A stretch of 13,449 bases of DNA from an uncultured Collinsella sp. (GTDB lineage Bacteria; Actinomycetota; Coriobacteriia; Coriobacteriales; Coriobacteriaceae), in contig CAAESW010000078.1 of the NCBI GenBank assembly GCA_900758845.1, positions 1 through 13,449 of the forward strand. Reading direction: 5' to 3'. Made by a program: the position numbers and the translations under genes. Shown in pieces: positions 1 to 7,391 of the stretch. Each line of letters begins with the position of its first letter. Position 1 is the first letter of the stretch. Below the pieces are notes generated by a model. That model was not told the DNA's origin. It did no database searches and was given only the letters and a program-made list of their open reading frames with translations.

Positions 1-2
1 CA

Positions 3-281
3 CCGGAGCCCGCCGCGCAGGCGCCTGCCGCCGCACCGGAGCCCAGGGGCACCGAGGTGACCGCTCCCATGGTCGGCGTTTTCTATGCTGCCCCGGCGCC
101 GGGCGACGAACCGTTTGTGCACGTGGGCTCCAAGGTCAAGGCTGGCGAGACCCTTTGCATCATCGAGGCCATGAAGGTTCTCAACGAGGTGACGGCAGAG
201 GCGGATGGCGAGGTGCTCGAGATCTGCGTGGCCGACGGCGACTTCGTGGAGTTCGGCAGCTGCCTCATGAGGATCGGATAG
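3..281 (+). CDS. accB: Biotin carboxyl carrier protein of acetyl-CoA carboxylase (AccB), 3' part
   Basis: AccB carries the biotin that AccC carboxylates and the carboxyltransferase then unloads onto acetyl-CoA, the first committed step of fatty acid synthesis in the cytosol. The reading frame is open from the window edge, so the 5' end is missing. What remains is a Pro/Ala-rich linker (about 18 residues) followed by a complete biotinyl domain of about 75 residues. The biotinylation motif EAMK is present, and the target lysine is the codon at 174-176. The GTG at 57 is not the real start, because the Pro/Ala linker typical of the family continues upstream in frame. The stop codon sits directly before fabZ, as in an operon of type II fatty acid synthesis genes. 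Confidence 0.93.
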   Translation, partial: PEPAAQAPAAAPEPRGTEVTAPMVGVFYAAPAPGDEPFVHVGSKVKAGETLCIIEAMKVLNEVTAEADGEVLEICVADGDFVEFGSCLMRIG

Positions 282-290
282 GTGATATCC

Positions 291-713
291 ATGAACAAAG
301 AAGAGCTCAAGAAGCTGTTACCGCATCGCGAGCCGATGCTTTTGCTCGACGAAGCCGAGCTGGTGGGCGATGAGGCCCACGGCAAGATCACGATTACGGG
401 CGACGAATACTTTTTGCAGGGGCATTTTCCGGGAAACCCGGTCGTCCCCGGCGTTATTCAGTGCGAGATGCTCGCCCAGAACTGCTGCGTGTTGCTGATG
501 GGCGATGAGGAAGCGCACGGCGCGACGCCGTTCTACACGAGTCTGGACAAGGTGCGCTTTAAGCGTCCGGTGCGCCCGGGCGACACGGTGGATCTGGTGT
601 GCTCCATCACGCGTGCGCGCGGGCCGTTCCGCTTTGCGACGGGTACTGCGAGCGTCAACGGTGAGGTTTGCTGCCGCGCCGATATGTCTTTTGCACTCAT
701 GCACGAAAGTTAA
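291..713 (+). CDS. fabZ: 3-hydroxyacyl-[acyl-carrier-protein] dehydratase FabZ
   Basis: FabZ dehydrates 3-hydroxyacyl-ACP to trans-2-enoyl-ACP in the elongation cycle. The 140-residue product has the hot-dog fold signature: LPHREPMLLLD near the N-terminus and GHFPGNPVVPGV followed by the E-M-L-A-Q segment. The catalytic pair is His45 and Glu59. Length is normal for the family. I chose ATG 291 over the in-frame GTG at 282 because an AGGTGA Shine-Dalgarno (280-285) lies 5 nt upstream of it. The gene lies between accB and accC, an arrangement known from type II fatty acid synthesis clusters. FabA is the main alternative, but the short length and local motif favour FabZ. Confidence 0.93.
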   Translation: MNKEELKKLLPHREPMLLLDEAELVGDEAHGKITITGDEYFLQGHFPGNPVVPGVIQCEMLAQNCCVLLMGDEEAHGATPFYTSLDKVRFKRPVRPGDTVDLVCSITRARGPFRFATGTASVNGEVCCRADMSFALMHES

Positions 714-723
714 GGAAGGCTTC

Positions 724-2067
724 ATGTTCGACAAAGTGCTCATCGCCAACCGCGGCGAGGTCGCGGTCCGTGTTATCCGCGCGTGCCGCGATATGGGCAT
801 CAAAACCGTCGCCGTCTATTCCACGTCCGATGCGGACGCGCTACACGTGCAACTTGCTGACGAGGCGTATTGCATCGGCGGTCCGCGTCTTTCCGAGAGC
901 TACCTCAACGACGACGCTGTGCTCACCTGTGCCGTGAAGTCGGGGGCAAAGGCGATCCATCCTGGCTACGGTTTCTTTTCCGAGAAGGCGAGCTTCGTGC
1001 GCGACTGCGACAAGTATGGCCTGGCGTTTGTCGGTCCTTCGGCCGAGGTGATCGACAACATGGGTGACAAGGACGCCGCACGCCGAACGGCTGCCGCGGC
1101 GGGCGTGCCCATCGTGCCGGGCTGTGATTTGCTCAAAAGCCCCGAGGAGGCAACGGCCGAGGCCGAGCGCATTGGCTGCCCCGTGCTCATCAAGGCGCGC
1201 GCGGGTGGAGGCGGCCGCGGTATTCGCAAGGTCGAGCGCGTGGAAGACGCGGCAAAGGCCTTTATAGAAGCACGTGCCGAGGGTGAGGCCGTTTTTGGCG
1301 ACGGCGAGTGCTACATGGAGAAGTTCGTCGCGCCGGCGCACCACGTCGAGGTGCAGATTATGGCCGATAAGCAGGGCCATGTGTTTTCGCTTGGCGAGCG
1401 TGAGTGCTCGGTGCAGCGCCGCAACCAAAAGCTGATCGAGGAGAGCCCCGCGCCGTGCCTTGACGGACACGACGACATTCGTGCTCGCATGCACAAGGCG
1501 GCGCGTGACCTGGCTCGTGCCGTCGGCTACGAAGGAGCCGGTACCATCGAGTTCCTGTATTCGGACGACGGCAATTTCTACTTTATGGAAATGAACACGC
1601 GCTTGCAGGTGGAGCATCCGGTTACGGAGTTTGTGACCGATACCGACTTGGTCAAGTGGCAGCTGCGCGTGGCAGCCGGCCAACCTCTGCCCTTTGAGCA
1701 GGAGGACATGCCGGTCCGCAACCACGCCATGGAGTGCCGCATCAATGCCGAAACGCCGGACTTTCTGCCGTCATGTGGAACGGTCACCGCGTTGCGTGTG
1801 CCGGGTGGTCCGCGCGTGCGCTGGGATTCCGCCATGTTTACCGGTGCGACAGTTCCGCCGTACTACGACTCCATGCTCGGCAAGCTCATCGTGTGTGCGC
1901 CCACGCGTGACGGCGCCATTCGCAAGATGCGCTCGGCCCTGGGCGAGCTCGTGATTGAGGGCGTGAGTGAAAACAGCGAGCTTCAGCTCGACGTGCTGGC
2001 AAACGACGAGTTCTTGTCGGGCATGTATCACACCGATCTGATGGGGCATCTCTATGCTGATGAATAG
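724..2067 (+). CDS. accC: Acetyl-CoA carboxylase, biotin carboxylase subunit (AccC)
   Basis: AccC uses ATP and bicarbonate to carboxylate the biotin on AccB. The 447-residue protein begins MFDKVLIANRGEVAVRVIRA, the N-terminal biotin carboxylase domain signature. It has the glycine-rich ATP-grasp loop (KARAGGGGRGIRKV, around residue 160) and the catalytic stretch MNTRLQVEHPVTE (around residue 290). The length matches single-domain AccC, not a pyruvate or propionyl-CoA carboxylase fusion. The open frame extends back to 505, but ATG 724 has a strong AAGGAAGG ribosome site (713-720 region) and the family N-terminus, so the upstream extension inside fabZ is rejected. The 3' end overlaps the possible start of accDA by 14 nt, suggesting translational coupling. 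Confidence 0.96.
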   Translation: MFDKVLIANRGEVAVRVIRACRDMGIKTVAVYSTSDADALHVQLADEAYCIGGPRLSESYLNDDAVLTCAVKSGAKAIHPGYGFFSEKASFVRDCDKYGLAFVGPSAEVIDNMGDKDAARRTAAAAGVPIVPGCDLLKSPEEATAEAERIGCPVLIKARAGGGGRGIRKVERVEDAAKAFIEARAEGEAVFGDGECYMEKFVAPAHHVEVQIMADKQGHVFSLGERECSVQRRNQKLIEESPAPCLDGHDDIRARMHKAARDLARAVGYEGAGTIEFLYSDDGNFYFMEMNTRLQVEHPVTEFVTDTDLVKWQLRVAAGQPLPFEQEDMPVRNHAMECRINAETPDFLPSCGTVTALRVPGGPRVRWDSAMFTGATVPPYYDSMLGKLIVCAPTRDGAIRKMRSALGELVIEGVSENSELQLDVLANDEFLSGMYHTDLMGHLYADE

Positions 2068-3778
2068 AAAAGCGAAGACGGTCAATGTCCTTGAGGGGCC
2101 GATGACCGAGTCGTGCGCCGAGTTTCCCGCGCGCCACGTGTTTATCAAGTGCCCGGAGTGCCGTCGCGTGATCGATGAGGCACGCCTGCACGACAACCTC
2201 GAGGTCTGCCCTCGTTGCGGCAAACATTTTCGCGTGAGCGGTCGCGCGCGCATGCGCATGACGGTCGACGAGGGCACGTTTGAGGAATGGGATGCCAATC
2301 TGGCGTCGGAGGACTTCCTCTCGTTTCCCGGCTATGCCGACAAGCTCAAGAGCGTAAGCGAGCGTTCGGGCGAGCGCGATGCCGTTGTGTGCGGCAGGGG
2401 CAAAATCTGCGGTTGCGATACGGCGCTCTTCTTTATGGACGCCAACTTTATGATGGGCTCGATGGGCTCCGTGGTGGGTGAGAAGATCTGTCGCACATTT
2501 GAGCGTGCGACCGAGCTGGGATTGCCGGTTGTCGGCTTTACCGTTTCGGGCGGCGCGCGCATGCAAGAGGGCGTGACGTCGCTTATGCAGATGGCCAAGA
2601 TTTCTGCGGCGGTTAGGCGCCACAGCGAGGCGGGCGGTCTGTATATCACGGTGCTCACCGACCCCACGACTGGAGGCGTAACCGCGAGCTTTGCCATGGA
2701 GGGCGACATTATCCTGGCCGAGCCCGATGCCCTGACGGCATTTGCCGGCCCGCGCGTGATCGAGCAGAACATGCACAAGCGCCTGCCCAAGGGATTCCAG
2801 CGCTCCGAGTTTTTGCTGGAGCACGGCTTTTGCGATGCCGTTGTTCCGCGTGGCGAGATTGCGCTCACGGTAGGCGAGCTGCTGGCACTGCACGAAGGGC
2901 ACGCGCCCGGCCTGGGGGCACCGCATGAGATCGTGCATACGGGTCGTCGCGGCAAAAAGCTGGGACACTTGTTCAAGCGCTCGACCGCACCAAAAACCGC
3001 GCTCGAGATTGTCAAGCAGACCCGCTCGGCAGATCGCGCCACGGCGGGCGAGATGATCTCGCTGGGCCTGGATGGATTTGTGGAGCTGCATGGCGACCGT
3101 TACTTTGGCGACGACGCCGCCGTGGTGGCTGGCATTGGCTGGAAAGACGGGCGACCCGTGACGGTTATCGCCGTCGAGCGCGGTACCACGACCAAAGAGC
3201 GCATGCGTCGCAACTTTGGTATGGCACATCCCGAGGGCTACCGCAAAGCGCGTCGCCTTATGCGCCAGGCCGAAAAGTTTGGTCGACCGGTTCTGTGTCT
3301 GGTCGATACTTCGGGCGCGTTTTGCGGCATCGGTGCCGAGGAGCGCGGCCAGGGCGAGGCGATTGCCCAGAATCTCATGGAGATGAGCGGCCTCAAGACG
3401 CCGATTGTCTCGGTGGTGACAGGCGAGGGCGGCTCTGGTGGCGCGCTGGCGCTGTCCGTGGCCGACCGCATCCTGATGCTCTCGAGCTCGGCCTATTCAG
3501 TCGTGAGCCCCGAGGCCTGTGCGTCGATCCTGTGGAAGGATACCGAGCGCGCGAATGAGGCCGCCGAGGCGCTTAAGCTCACGGCCCCCGATCTGTTGGC
3601 GCTCGGCATCATCGACGGCATTGTTGACGATAGGGGCCTGTCGCATGAGGAGATCGCCGGTGCCGTCATGTCCTCGGCATTTGATGCCTTCGATACGCTT
3701 GGGCAGCTCGACGACGCGACCCTCACAAACCTCCGCTACGAAAAGTACCGCGCAATCGGTCAGTACCGCGCGATGTGA
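2054..3778 (+). CDS. accDA: Fused acetyl-CoA carboxylase carboxyltransferase, beta-alpha (AccD-AccA)
   Basis: This protein transfers the carboxyl group from carboxybiotin to acetyl-CoA, giving malonyl-CoA. One 574-residue frame holds both subunits that are separate in E. coli. Residues about 30-290 are AccD-like, with a four-cysteine zinc ribbon (Cys33, Cys36, Cys52, Cys55) and the SGGARMQEG and DPTTGGVTASF crotonase-fold motifs. Residues about 314-574 are AccA-like, with LDGFVELHGDRYFGDD, GIGAEERGQGEAIAQN and GEGGSGGALAL. A basic linker of about 25 residues joins them. I see no frameshift, so the fusion looks genuine; beta-alpha fusions are known in other bacteria. Start choice is uncertain: 2054 and 2060 overlap accC. 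ATG 2102 has a better GAGG ribosome site 5 nt upstream, but the KAKTVNV segment resembles AccD N-termini and favours the longer form. Confidence 0.93.
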   Translation: MLMNRKAKTVNVLEGPMTESCAEFPARHVFIKCPECRRVIDEARLHDNLEVCPRCGKHFRVSGRARMRMTVDEGTFEEWDANLASEDFLSFPGYADKLKSVSERSGERDAVVCGRGKICGCDTALFFMDANFMMGSMGSVVGEKICRTFERATELGLPVVGFTVSGGARMQEGVTSLMQMAKISAAVRRHSEAGGLYITVLTDPTTGGVTASFAMEGDIILAEPDALTAFAGPRVIEQNMHKRLPKGFQRSEFLLEHGFCDAVVPRGEIALTVGELLALHEGHAPGLGAPHEIVHTGRRGKKLGHLFKRSTAPKTALEIVKQTRSADRATAGEMISLGLDGFVELHGDRYFGDDAAVVAGIGWKDGRPVTVIAVERGTTTKERMRRNFGMAHPEGYRKARRLMRQAEKFGRPVLCLVDTSGAFCGIGAEERGQGEAIAQNLMEMSGLKTPIVSVVTGEGGSGGALALSVADRILMLSSSAYSVVSPEACASILWKDTERANEAAEALKLTAPDLLALGIIDGIVDDRGLSHEEIAGAVMSSAFDAFDTLGQLDDATLTNLRYEKYRAIGQYRAM

Positions 3779-3826
3779 CAAAGGGAAAGCTCGCATGTCA
3801 CATTGGGAAAGGCGTTCCATGTCACA
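3771..3826 (+). promoter_or_regulatory. Stop-start hairpin and duplicated ribosome site before EIIC
   Basis: The segment CGATGTGACA (3771-3780), which contains the accDA stop codon, is complementary to TGTCACATTG (3796-3805) over 10 pairs with one G.T wobble. The 15-nt loop carries the first ribosome site. TGTCACA occurs again at 3820-3826. Each copy follows GGGAAAG (3783-3789 and 3805-3811) and forms ATGTCACA, so the ribosome site plus start codon looks tandemly duplicated. Inference: ribosomes finishing accDA would open the stem and allow EIIC translation. Confidence 0.45.
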
Positions 3827-5033
3827 AGTTTCTAACACCTCGTTTACAACGTCGGTTTCATCAAACGCCATGGCCGTGGTGGACTATCTGTCCAAAAGCA
3901 TGATGTCAGCGCTGCCGTTTATTGTCTGCGCGGCGTTGTTCCGCACCGTCGCTGTCATTATGGGCGAAGGCATGCTGGGCCTGTGGTCTGCCGATTCCGA
4001 TATCTATCGCCTGTTCTACAGTTGGCTCTATAACGCCGGCTACTACTTTTTGCCCATTTATCTTGGTTGGGCGGCCGCCCGCCAGCTCGGTTGCTCGGAG
4101 CAGCTGGGCATGATGCTGGGCGGCGTATTGATTGCGCCCGATCTGCTTAAGCTTGTCGATGCCGCATCGACGACGGGGGCATCGATGACTTCCGTGTATG
4201 GTCTGCTTCCTGCGCCGGTCAACGATTACACGACGACTGTTATTCCGGTTCTCATCTCGGTGCCTGTGCTATGGCAAGTGGAGTGTTTCTTTCGGCGCGT
4301 TATCCCTAAGGCCGTGGCGTTTTCGTTCGTTCCGTTTGCAACCATGCTTGTCATGGTTCCGGTTTCGCTGTGCATTACGGCGCCGGCGGGCAGCTATCTG
4401 GGCATGCTGTTGGGACAGCTTATGTTTATGCTTGGCAATTCCGGTGGCATCGTGTCGCTGTTCACGCTCATGGGGCTTGCCGCGGGCTGGGAGTTCCTAA
4501 AGATCGCCGGCGTCAGCAACGTTGTCCTATCGCTTGCCTACGCGCAGTTCATGAGTGTGGGAACGGATTCGTGCATCCTGATCGCCGCGACGATGGCGAC
4601 GTTCGCCGTTTGGGGCATGCCTTTTGGCGCGTCGCTCCGCGTTGCGGATAAGGACGAGAAGGCGCTCATGCTGGGCTATTCGATCTCGGGTGTTCTTGGC
4701 GGCGTAAGCGAGCCGGCGCTGTACGGTTGCGGCTTTAAATATGGCAGGTGCCTGACGTGCATGGCCATTGGCGGCGCCGTCGGAGGCCTTGTTGCGGCCG
4801 TGGGCCACGTTACGGCCTATACCATCGGCATGACGAATGTCCTTATGGTCATTGGCTTTGCCACGGGCGGCATCTCGAACCTGCTGTGGTGCTGCGTTGC
4901 CGGCGGTGTTGCATTTGCGGTGTCTGCGGCGCTGAGCTACTGCTTTGGCGTGGTGCCGGCGCAGGGACAGGCGGCAGAAGACGGGGCCGATTCACCCGAA
5001 ACCTCGAAGAGCGTGGCCGAAGCAAGCGCGTAA
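3795..5033 (+). CDS. Stand-alone PTS EIIC permease, glucose/beta-glucoside/sucrose type
   Basis: The 412-residue product is a polytopic membrane protein with many hydrophobic segments (about 10 by eye) and resembles the EIIC domain of the Glc/Bgl PTS family. The segment from YYFLPIYLGWAAARQLG to MMLGGVLIAPDLL matches the early part of that domain. YTTTVIPVLISV and VIPKAV match its middle, and GGVSEPALYG corresponds to the family GITEPAIYG motif holding the conserved glutamate of the sugar site. No EIIA or EIIB domain is present: the C-terminus is a short Ala/Ser/Glu-rich tail, so phosphoryl transfer would need partner proteins encoded elsewhere. It begins 16 nt after accDA stops, which suggests co-transcription with fatty acid genes, an odd setting for a sugar permease. 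ATG 3819 is an alternative start with its own AAAGG site. The sugar cannot be told from the sequence. Confidence 0.82.
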   Translation: MSHWERRSMSQVSNTSFTTSVSSNAMAVVDYLSKSMMSALPFIVCAALFRTVAVIMGEGMLGLWSADSDIYRLFYSWLYNAGYYFLPIYLGWAAARQLGCSEQLGMMLGGVLIAPDLLKLVDAASTTGASMTSVYGLLPAPVNDYTTTVIPVLISVPVLWQVECFFRRVIPKAVAFSFVPFATMLVMVPVSLCITAPAGSYLGMLLGQLMFMLGNSGGIVSLFTLMGLAAGWEFLKIAGVSNVVLSLAYAQFMSVGTDSCILIAATMATFAVWGMPFGASLRVADKDEKALMLGYSISGVLGGVSEPALYGCGFKYGRCLTCMAIGGAVGGLVAAVGHVTAYTIGMTNVLMVIGFATGGISNLLWCCVAGGVAFAVSAALSYCFGVVPAQGQAAEDGADSPETSKSVAEASA

Positions 5034-5071
5034 ACCTGTGCGACACAAGGACGATTCCTTTGCCACATTCT

Positions 5072-5104
5072 AAGGCCGTGGCCCGTGTGGGTTGCGGCCT
5101 TTTT
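5072..5104 (+). terminator. Rho-independent terminator after the acc-EIIC operon
   Basis: AAGGCCG (5072-5078) pairs perfectly with CGGCCTT (5095-5101). A CCC/GGG pairing lies inside, and a run of five T (5100-5104) follows. It sits about 40 nt after the EIIC stop, so it likely ends the fatty acid synthesis transcript. Confidence 0.82.
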
Positions 5105-5136
5105 GTATCTGTGGGGCAAAGTGGCTACACTACAAT
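5103..5136 (+). promoter_or_regulatory. Putative promoter of the CDF transporter gene
   Basis: TTGTAT (5103-5108) and TACACT (5126-5131) are separated by 17 bp and could be -35 and -10 boxes. TACAAT (5131-5136) is an overlapping -10 alternative. The -35 match is poor and partly lies in the terminator T-run. Support comes mainly from position: after a terminator and about 50 nt before the next gene. Confidence 0.4.
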
Positions 5137-5183
5137 CCGTTTGAGCAATAGATATATAGATAGCACCGTGGGGGCGGATGTAG

Positions 5184-6338
5184 ATGGTCGAGTGGATTGT
5201 TAAGCGTGCGCAGGGCGACCGTGCGCGCGTGGGCACGTTGACGGGCGTGGTGTGTATTCTCGCCAATGTGGCACTATGCGCTGCGAAGGGCGCAATTGGC
5301 GTGCTGTCGGGATCGGTTTCGATCGTGGCGGATGCCATGAACAACCTGTCCGATGCCAGCTCGAATATCGTGAGCGTGCTGGGCTTTAAGCTGGCGAGCA
5401 AGCCCGCCGACCCCGAGCATCCATACGGCCATGGTCGCTACGAGTACCTCTCGGGTCTTGCCGTGGCGGCGCTCGTGCTTCTCATTGGCCTTGAACTGGT
5501 GAAGTCCTCGTTTGAGCGCATCATCCACCCCGAACCTGTCGAGTTCTCGCTTGCCCTGGTGGCAGTCCTGGCGCTTTCGATGGTTGTTAAGCTGTGGATG
5601 GCGGCGCTCAACCAAAAGCTCGGCGACCGTATCGAGTCCGAGACACTGCATGCGACTGCCCAGGATTCCAAGAACGATGTTCTTGCCACAGGCGCCGTGC
5701 TGGCATGTGCAATTGTTTCGCAGGTGACGCACATCAATCTTGACGCATGGGTCGGCCTTGCCGTTGGCGCCTATATTGGTTGGAGCGGCTTTGAACTTAT
5801 TCAAGATACGGTGAGCCCGCTTTTGGGCCAGACGCCCGATCCTAAGCTGGTCAAGCACATTCGAGACAAGATCATGAGCTATCCCGGCGTTTTGGGCGTT
5901 CACGATCTGATGGTTCACGACTATGGCCCGGGCAGGAAGTTTGCAAGTGCGCATGCCGAGATGGCGGCCGAGGCCAGCCCGCTGGAAAGTCACGACACGC
6001 TCGATAACATCGAGCAGGCGTTTAGGAACGAAGACGGCATGATTGTCACGCTCCATTACGATCCCATCGTGACCGACGATCCAAAGGTGGCGAGCATGCG
6101 TTTACGCATCAATGCCATGGCCCAACAGATCGATAGCCGCCTTTCAATTCACGATTTGCGCTGTGTGCCGGGTCCTACGCACACCAACGTGATCTTCGAC
6201 TGCGTGCGTCCCTCGGATTTGGTGATGAGCGCCGAGGACCTAAAGCGCGCGTTGGCGAAACGTGTCGAATCCGAATATCCCAAGTCGATTGCCAAGATCA
6301 CGATCGATGAAGACTACGTAGGCCATACCCACGAGTAG
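5184..6338 (+). CDS. Cation diffusion facilitator family transporter, probable Mn(II) type
   Basis: CDF proteins are homodimeric inner-membrane antiporters that export divalent metals in exchange for protons. The 384-residue protein has the usual N-terminal transmembrane bundle (about residues 15-210) and a cytoplasmic C-terminal domain with an extra stretch, making it longer than the typical 300 residues. The metal site reads NxxxD in helix 2 (Asn53, Asp57 within DAMNNLSD) and DxxxD in helix 5 (Asp161, Asp165 within DSKND). Zinc exporters of the family usually have HxxxD in both places. The N-D-D-D set is the pattern described for manganese exporters such as pneumococcal MntE, so Mn(II) is the best guess. 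ATG 5184 follows a GGGGCGG site. No Mn riboswitch (yybP-ykoY type) is evident upstream. The phosphatase gene follows after 39 nt. Confidence 0.86.
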   Translation: MVEWIVKRAQGDRARVGTLTGVVCILANVALCAAKGAIGVLSGSVSIVADAMNNLSDASSNIVSVLGFKLASKPADPEHPYGHGRYEYLSGLAVAALVLLIGLELVKSSFERIIHPEPVEFSLALVAVLALSMVVKLWMAALNQKLGDRIESETLHATAQDSKNDVLATGAVLACAIVSQVTHINLDAWVGLAVGAYIGWSGFELIQDTVSPLLGQTPDPKLVKHIRDKIMSYPGVLGVHDLMVHDYGPGRKFASAHAEMAAEASPLESHDTLDNIEQAFRNEDGMIVTLHYDPIVTDDPKVASMRLRINAMAQQIDSRLSIHDLRCVPGPTHTNVIFDCVRPSDLVMSAEDLKRALAKRVESEYPKSIAKITIDEDYVGHTHE

Positions 6339-6377
6339 GGTTGTGCCGATAAAGCAAGTTATGCAGAAGGGGAGAGC

Positions 6378-7004
6378 ATGAAGCGCCTATATCTACTTCG
6401 TCATGGCCAGACGGAATTCAACGTCAAAAAGCTCGTCCAGGGTCGCTGCGATTCACCGCTCACCGATTTGGGTCGCCAGCAGGCGCAGGCAGCGGCCGCA
6501 TGGCTCAAAGCCAACGGCGTCGTCCCCGACAAAGTGGTCTCATCACCCTTGGGCCGAGCCATGGACACGGCAAGTCTCGTCGCATGCGAGCTCCTCGGCC
6601 CGGACGCAGCAGTCGAGCCCTGTGAAGGCATTATCGAGCGCAGCTACGGCACCTTCGAAGAAGGCCCCCACGACGCCCTGCCCACCGACGTCTGGGATCC
6701 GGGCGAGGACTTGGTTCCTTTCGGAGGAGAAGGAAGCCGCGCGCTGCAAGAGCGCATGGTAGACACCCTCACCAATCTCATGGGCTCCGAGGGCATCGAA
6801 ACCCTCCTAGCAGTAAGCCACGGCAGCGCCAGCCGCCAATTCATCAAGGCTGCAGCCCCAGAGGGCTTCGAGCTCCCAGCAAAACTCCCCAACTGCGCCA
6901 TCATGATTTTCGATTTCGATGAGGCAAAGCCACAAGCAGAAGGCGAGCCAATGCAATGCAAGTTCACCCTCCAGCAAATAGTGGACCCCCAACAAAGTCA
7001 TTAG
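6378..7004 (+). CDS. Histidine phosphatase superfamily protein (phosphoglycerate mutase-like)
   Basis: The 208-residue cytosolic enzyme belongs to the branch-1 histidine phosphatase superfamily. Catalysis runs through a phosphohistidine: His9 in LLRHGQTEFN is the nucleophile, Arg8 and Arg60 (SSPLGRAMDTA) bind phosphate, Glu87 (ERSYG) is the likely proton donor, and His148 (VSHGSA) completes the pocket. The length is typical of broad-specificity phosphatases (PhoE/GpmB/CobC-like) rather than of true 2,3-bisphosphoglycerate-dependent mutase, which is about 250 residues. The substrate cannot be deduced. ATG 6378 follows GGGGAGAG. The short gap after the CDF gene suggests a two-gene transcript. 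Its 3' half is richer in C and A on this strand than the genes upstream. Confidence 0.88.
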   Translation: MKRLYLLRHGQTEFNVKKLVQGRCDSPLTDLGRQQAQAAAAWLKANGVVPDKVVSSPLGRAMDTASLVACELLGPDAAVEPCEGIIERSYGTFEEGPHDALPTDVWDPGEDLVPFGGEGSRALQERMVDTLTNLMGSEGIETLLAVSHGSASRQFIKAAAPEGFELPAKLPNCAIMIFDFDEAKPQAEGEPMQCKFTLQQIVDPQQSH

Positions 7005-7040
7005 CCTGAGCGAGCAAGGTTTAGCAGACATCAACGTGGC

Positions 7041-7203
7041 GTTCCCAGTGTGCGGCGGAGGGGGCGGGCCTGAGACATATTAAGGTTGTCGCGAGTTCCG
7101 CACGAACAGGAGAGCACTTAATGTGCTCTCCGTTGTGAGCAGGACTGTAGAGCAGCAACCTTAATATGTCTCAGGCCCGCCCCCTCCGCCGCACACTGGG
7201 AAC
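7041..7203. repeat. 163-bp inverted-repeat element with 48-bp perfect arms
   Basis: Bases 7041-7088 are the exact reverse complement of 7156-7203. Pairing can extend outward by another six bases (GTGGC side at 7035-7040, GCCACG at 7206-7211) if a 2-nt bulge is allowed. The 67-bp centre holds a second perfect hairpin: GGAGAGCAC (7109-7117), loop TTAAT, GTGCTCTCC (7123-7131). The arms carry a G-rich run on the left (GGCGGAGGGGGCGGG) that could form a G-quadruplex, and its C-rich complement on the right. No coding frame fits. It may be a MITE-like mobile element, a fold-back repeat, or a strong transcriptional insulator between the phosphatase gene and the ribosomal operon. AACGTG at both 7033-7038 and 7201-7206 is a weak candidate target duplication that does not line up cleanly with the arm ends. 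Confidence 0.85.
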
Positions 7204-7253
7204 GTGCCACGCACTTTACCTGCGTAAACAATGTGAGTGAAATATGAATCTCG

Positions 7254-7280
7254 ATGGATACGCCCGCAGCCGTGTATACT
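7254..7280 (+). promoter_or_regulatory. Putative promoter / conserved motif, copy 1 (upstream of rplC)
   Basis: TATACT (7275-7280) is a good -10 box preceded directly by TG. No convincing -35 is seen 17 bp upstream. The 26 bases 7254-7279 recur upstream of rplB (9119-9144) with three substitutions, so the conservation covers the spacer as well as the -10. As RNA, ATACG (7258-7262) can pair with CGTGT (7271-7275) with one wobble. It is either the main promoter of the ribosomal operon or a control site. Confidence 0.5.
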
Positions 7281-7391
7281 AAACAGCTGTGTGAAACCAG
7301 GGGAGTATTCTGGCTGGACAAAATGCCTGCTTAATAGGGTTGTCAGGTAGTCCGGGCGAAATACAAGGCTGGGGAGCACGTCGTGTAAGTA

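Noticed and set aside
1886..3229. 447-codon open frame on the - strand
   Set aside because: It lies antisense to accC and accDA, has no recognisable family features, and is a byproduct of high-GC codon bias in the real genes.
3774..3802. TGTGA...TCACA as a CRP-type operator
   Set aside because: The half-sites are far more than the 6 bp apart needed for CRP, and the position across a stop and a start codon fits an RNA stem better.
5105..5183. Manganese riboswitch (yybP-ykoY) before the CDF gene
   Set aside because: The gap between terminator and start is too short for that fold and its paired loops are not visible.
6600..7020. Change in strand composition (more C and A) in the phosphatase 3' half as a sign of transfer
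   Set aside because: The catalytic motifs are intact along the gene and the following ribosomal genes are also C-rich, so local bias explains it as well.
7033..7206. AACGTG as a clear target-site duplication of the inverted-repeat element
   Set aside because: The copies overlap the repeat on one side and leave unmatched bases on the other, so it may be chance.
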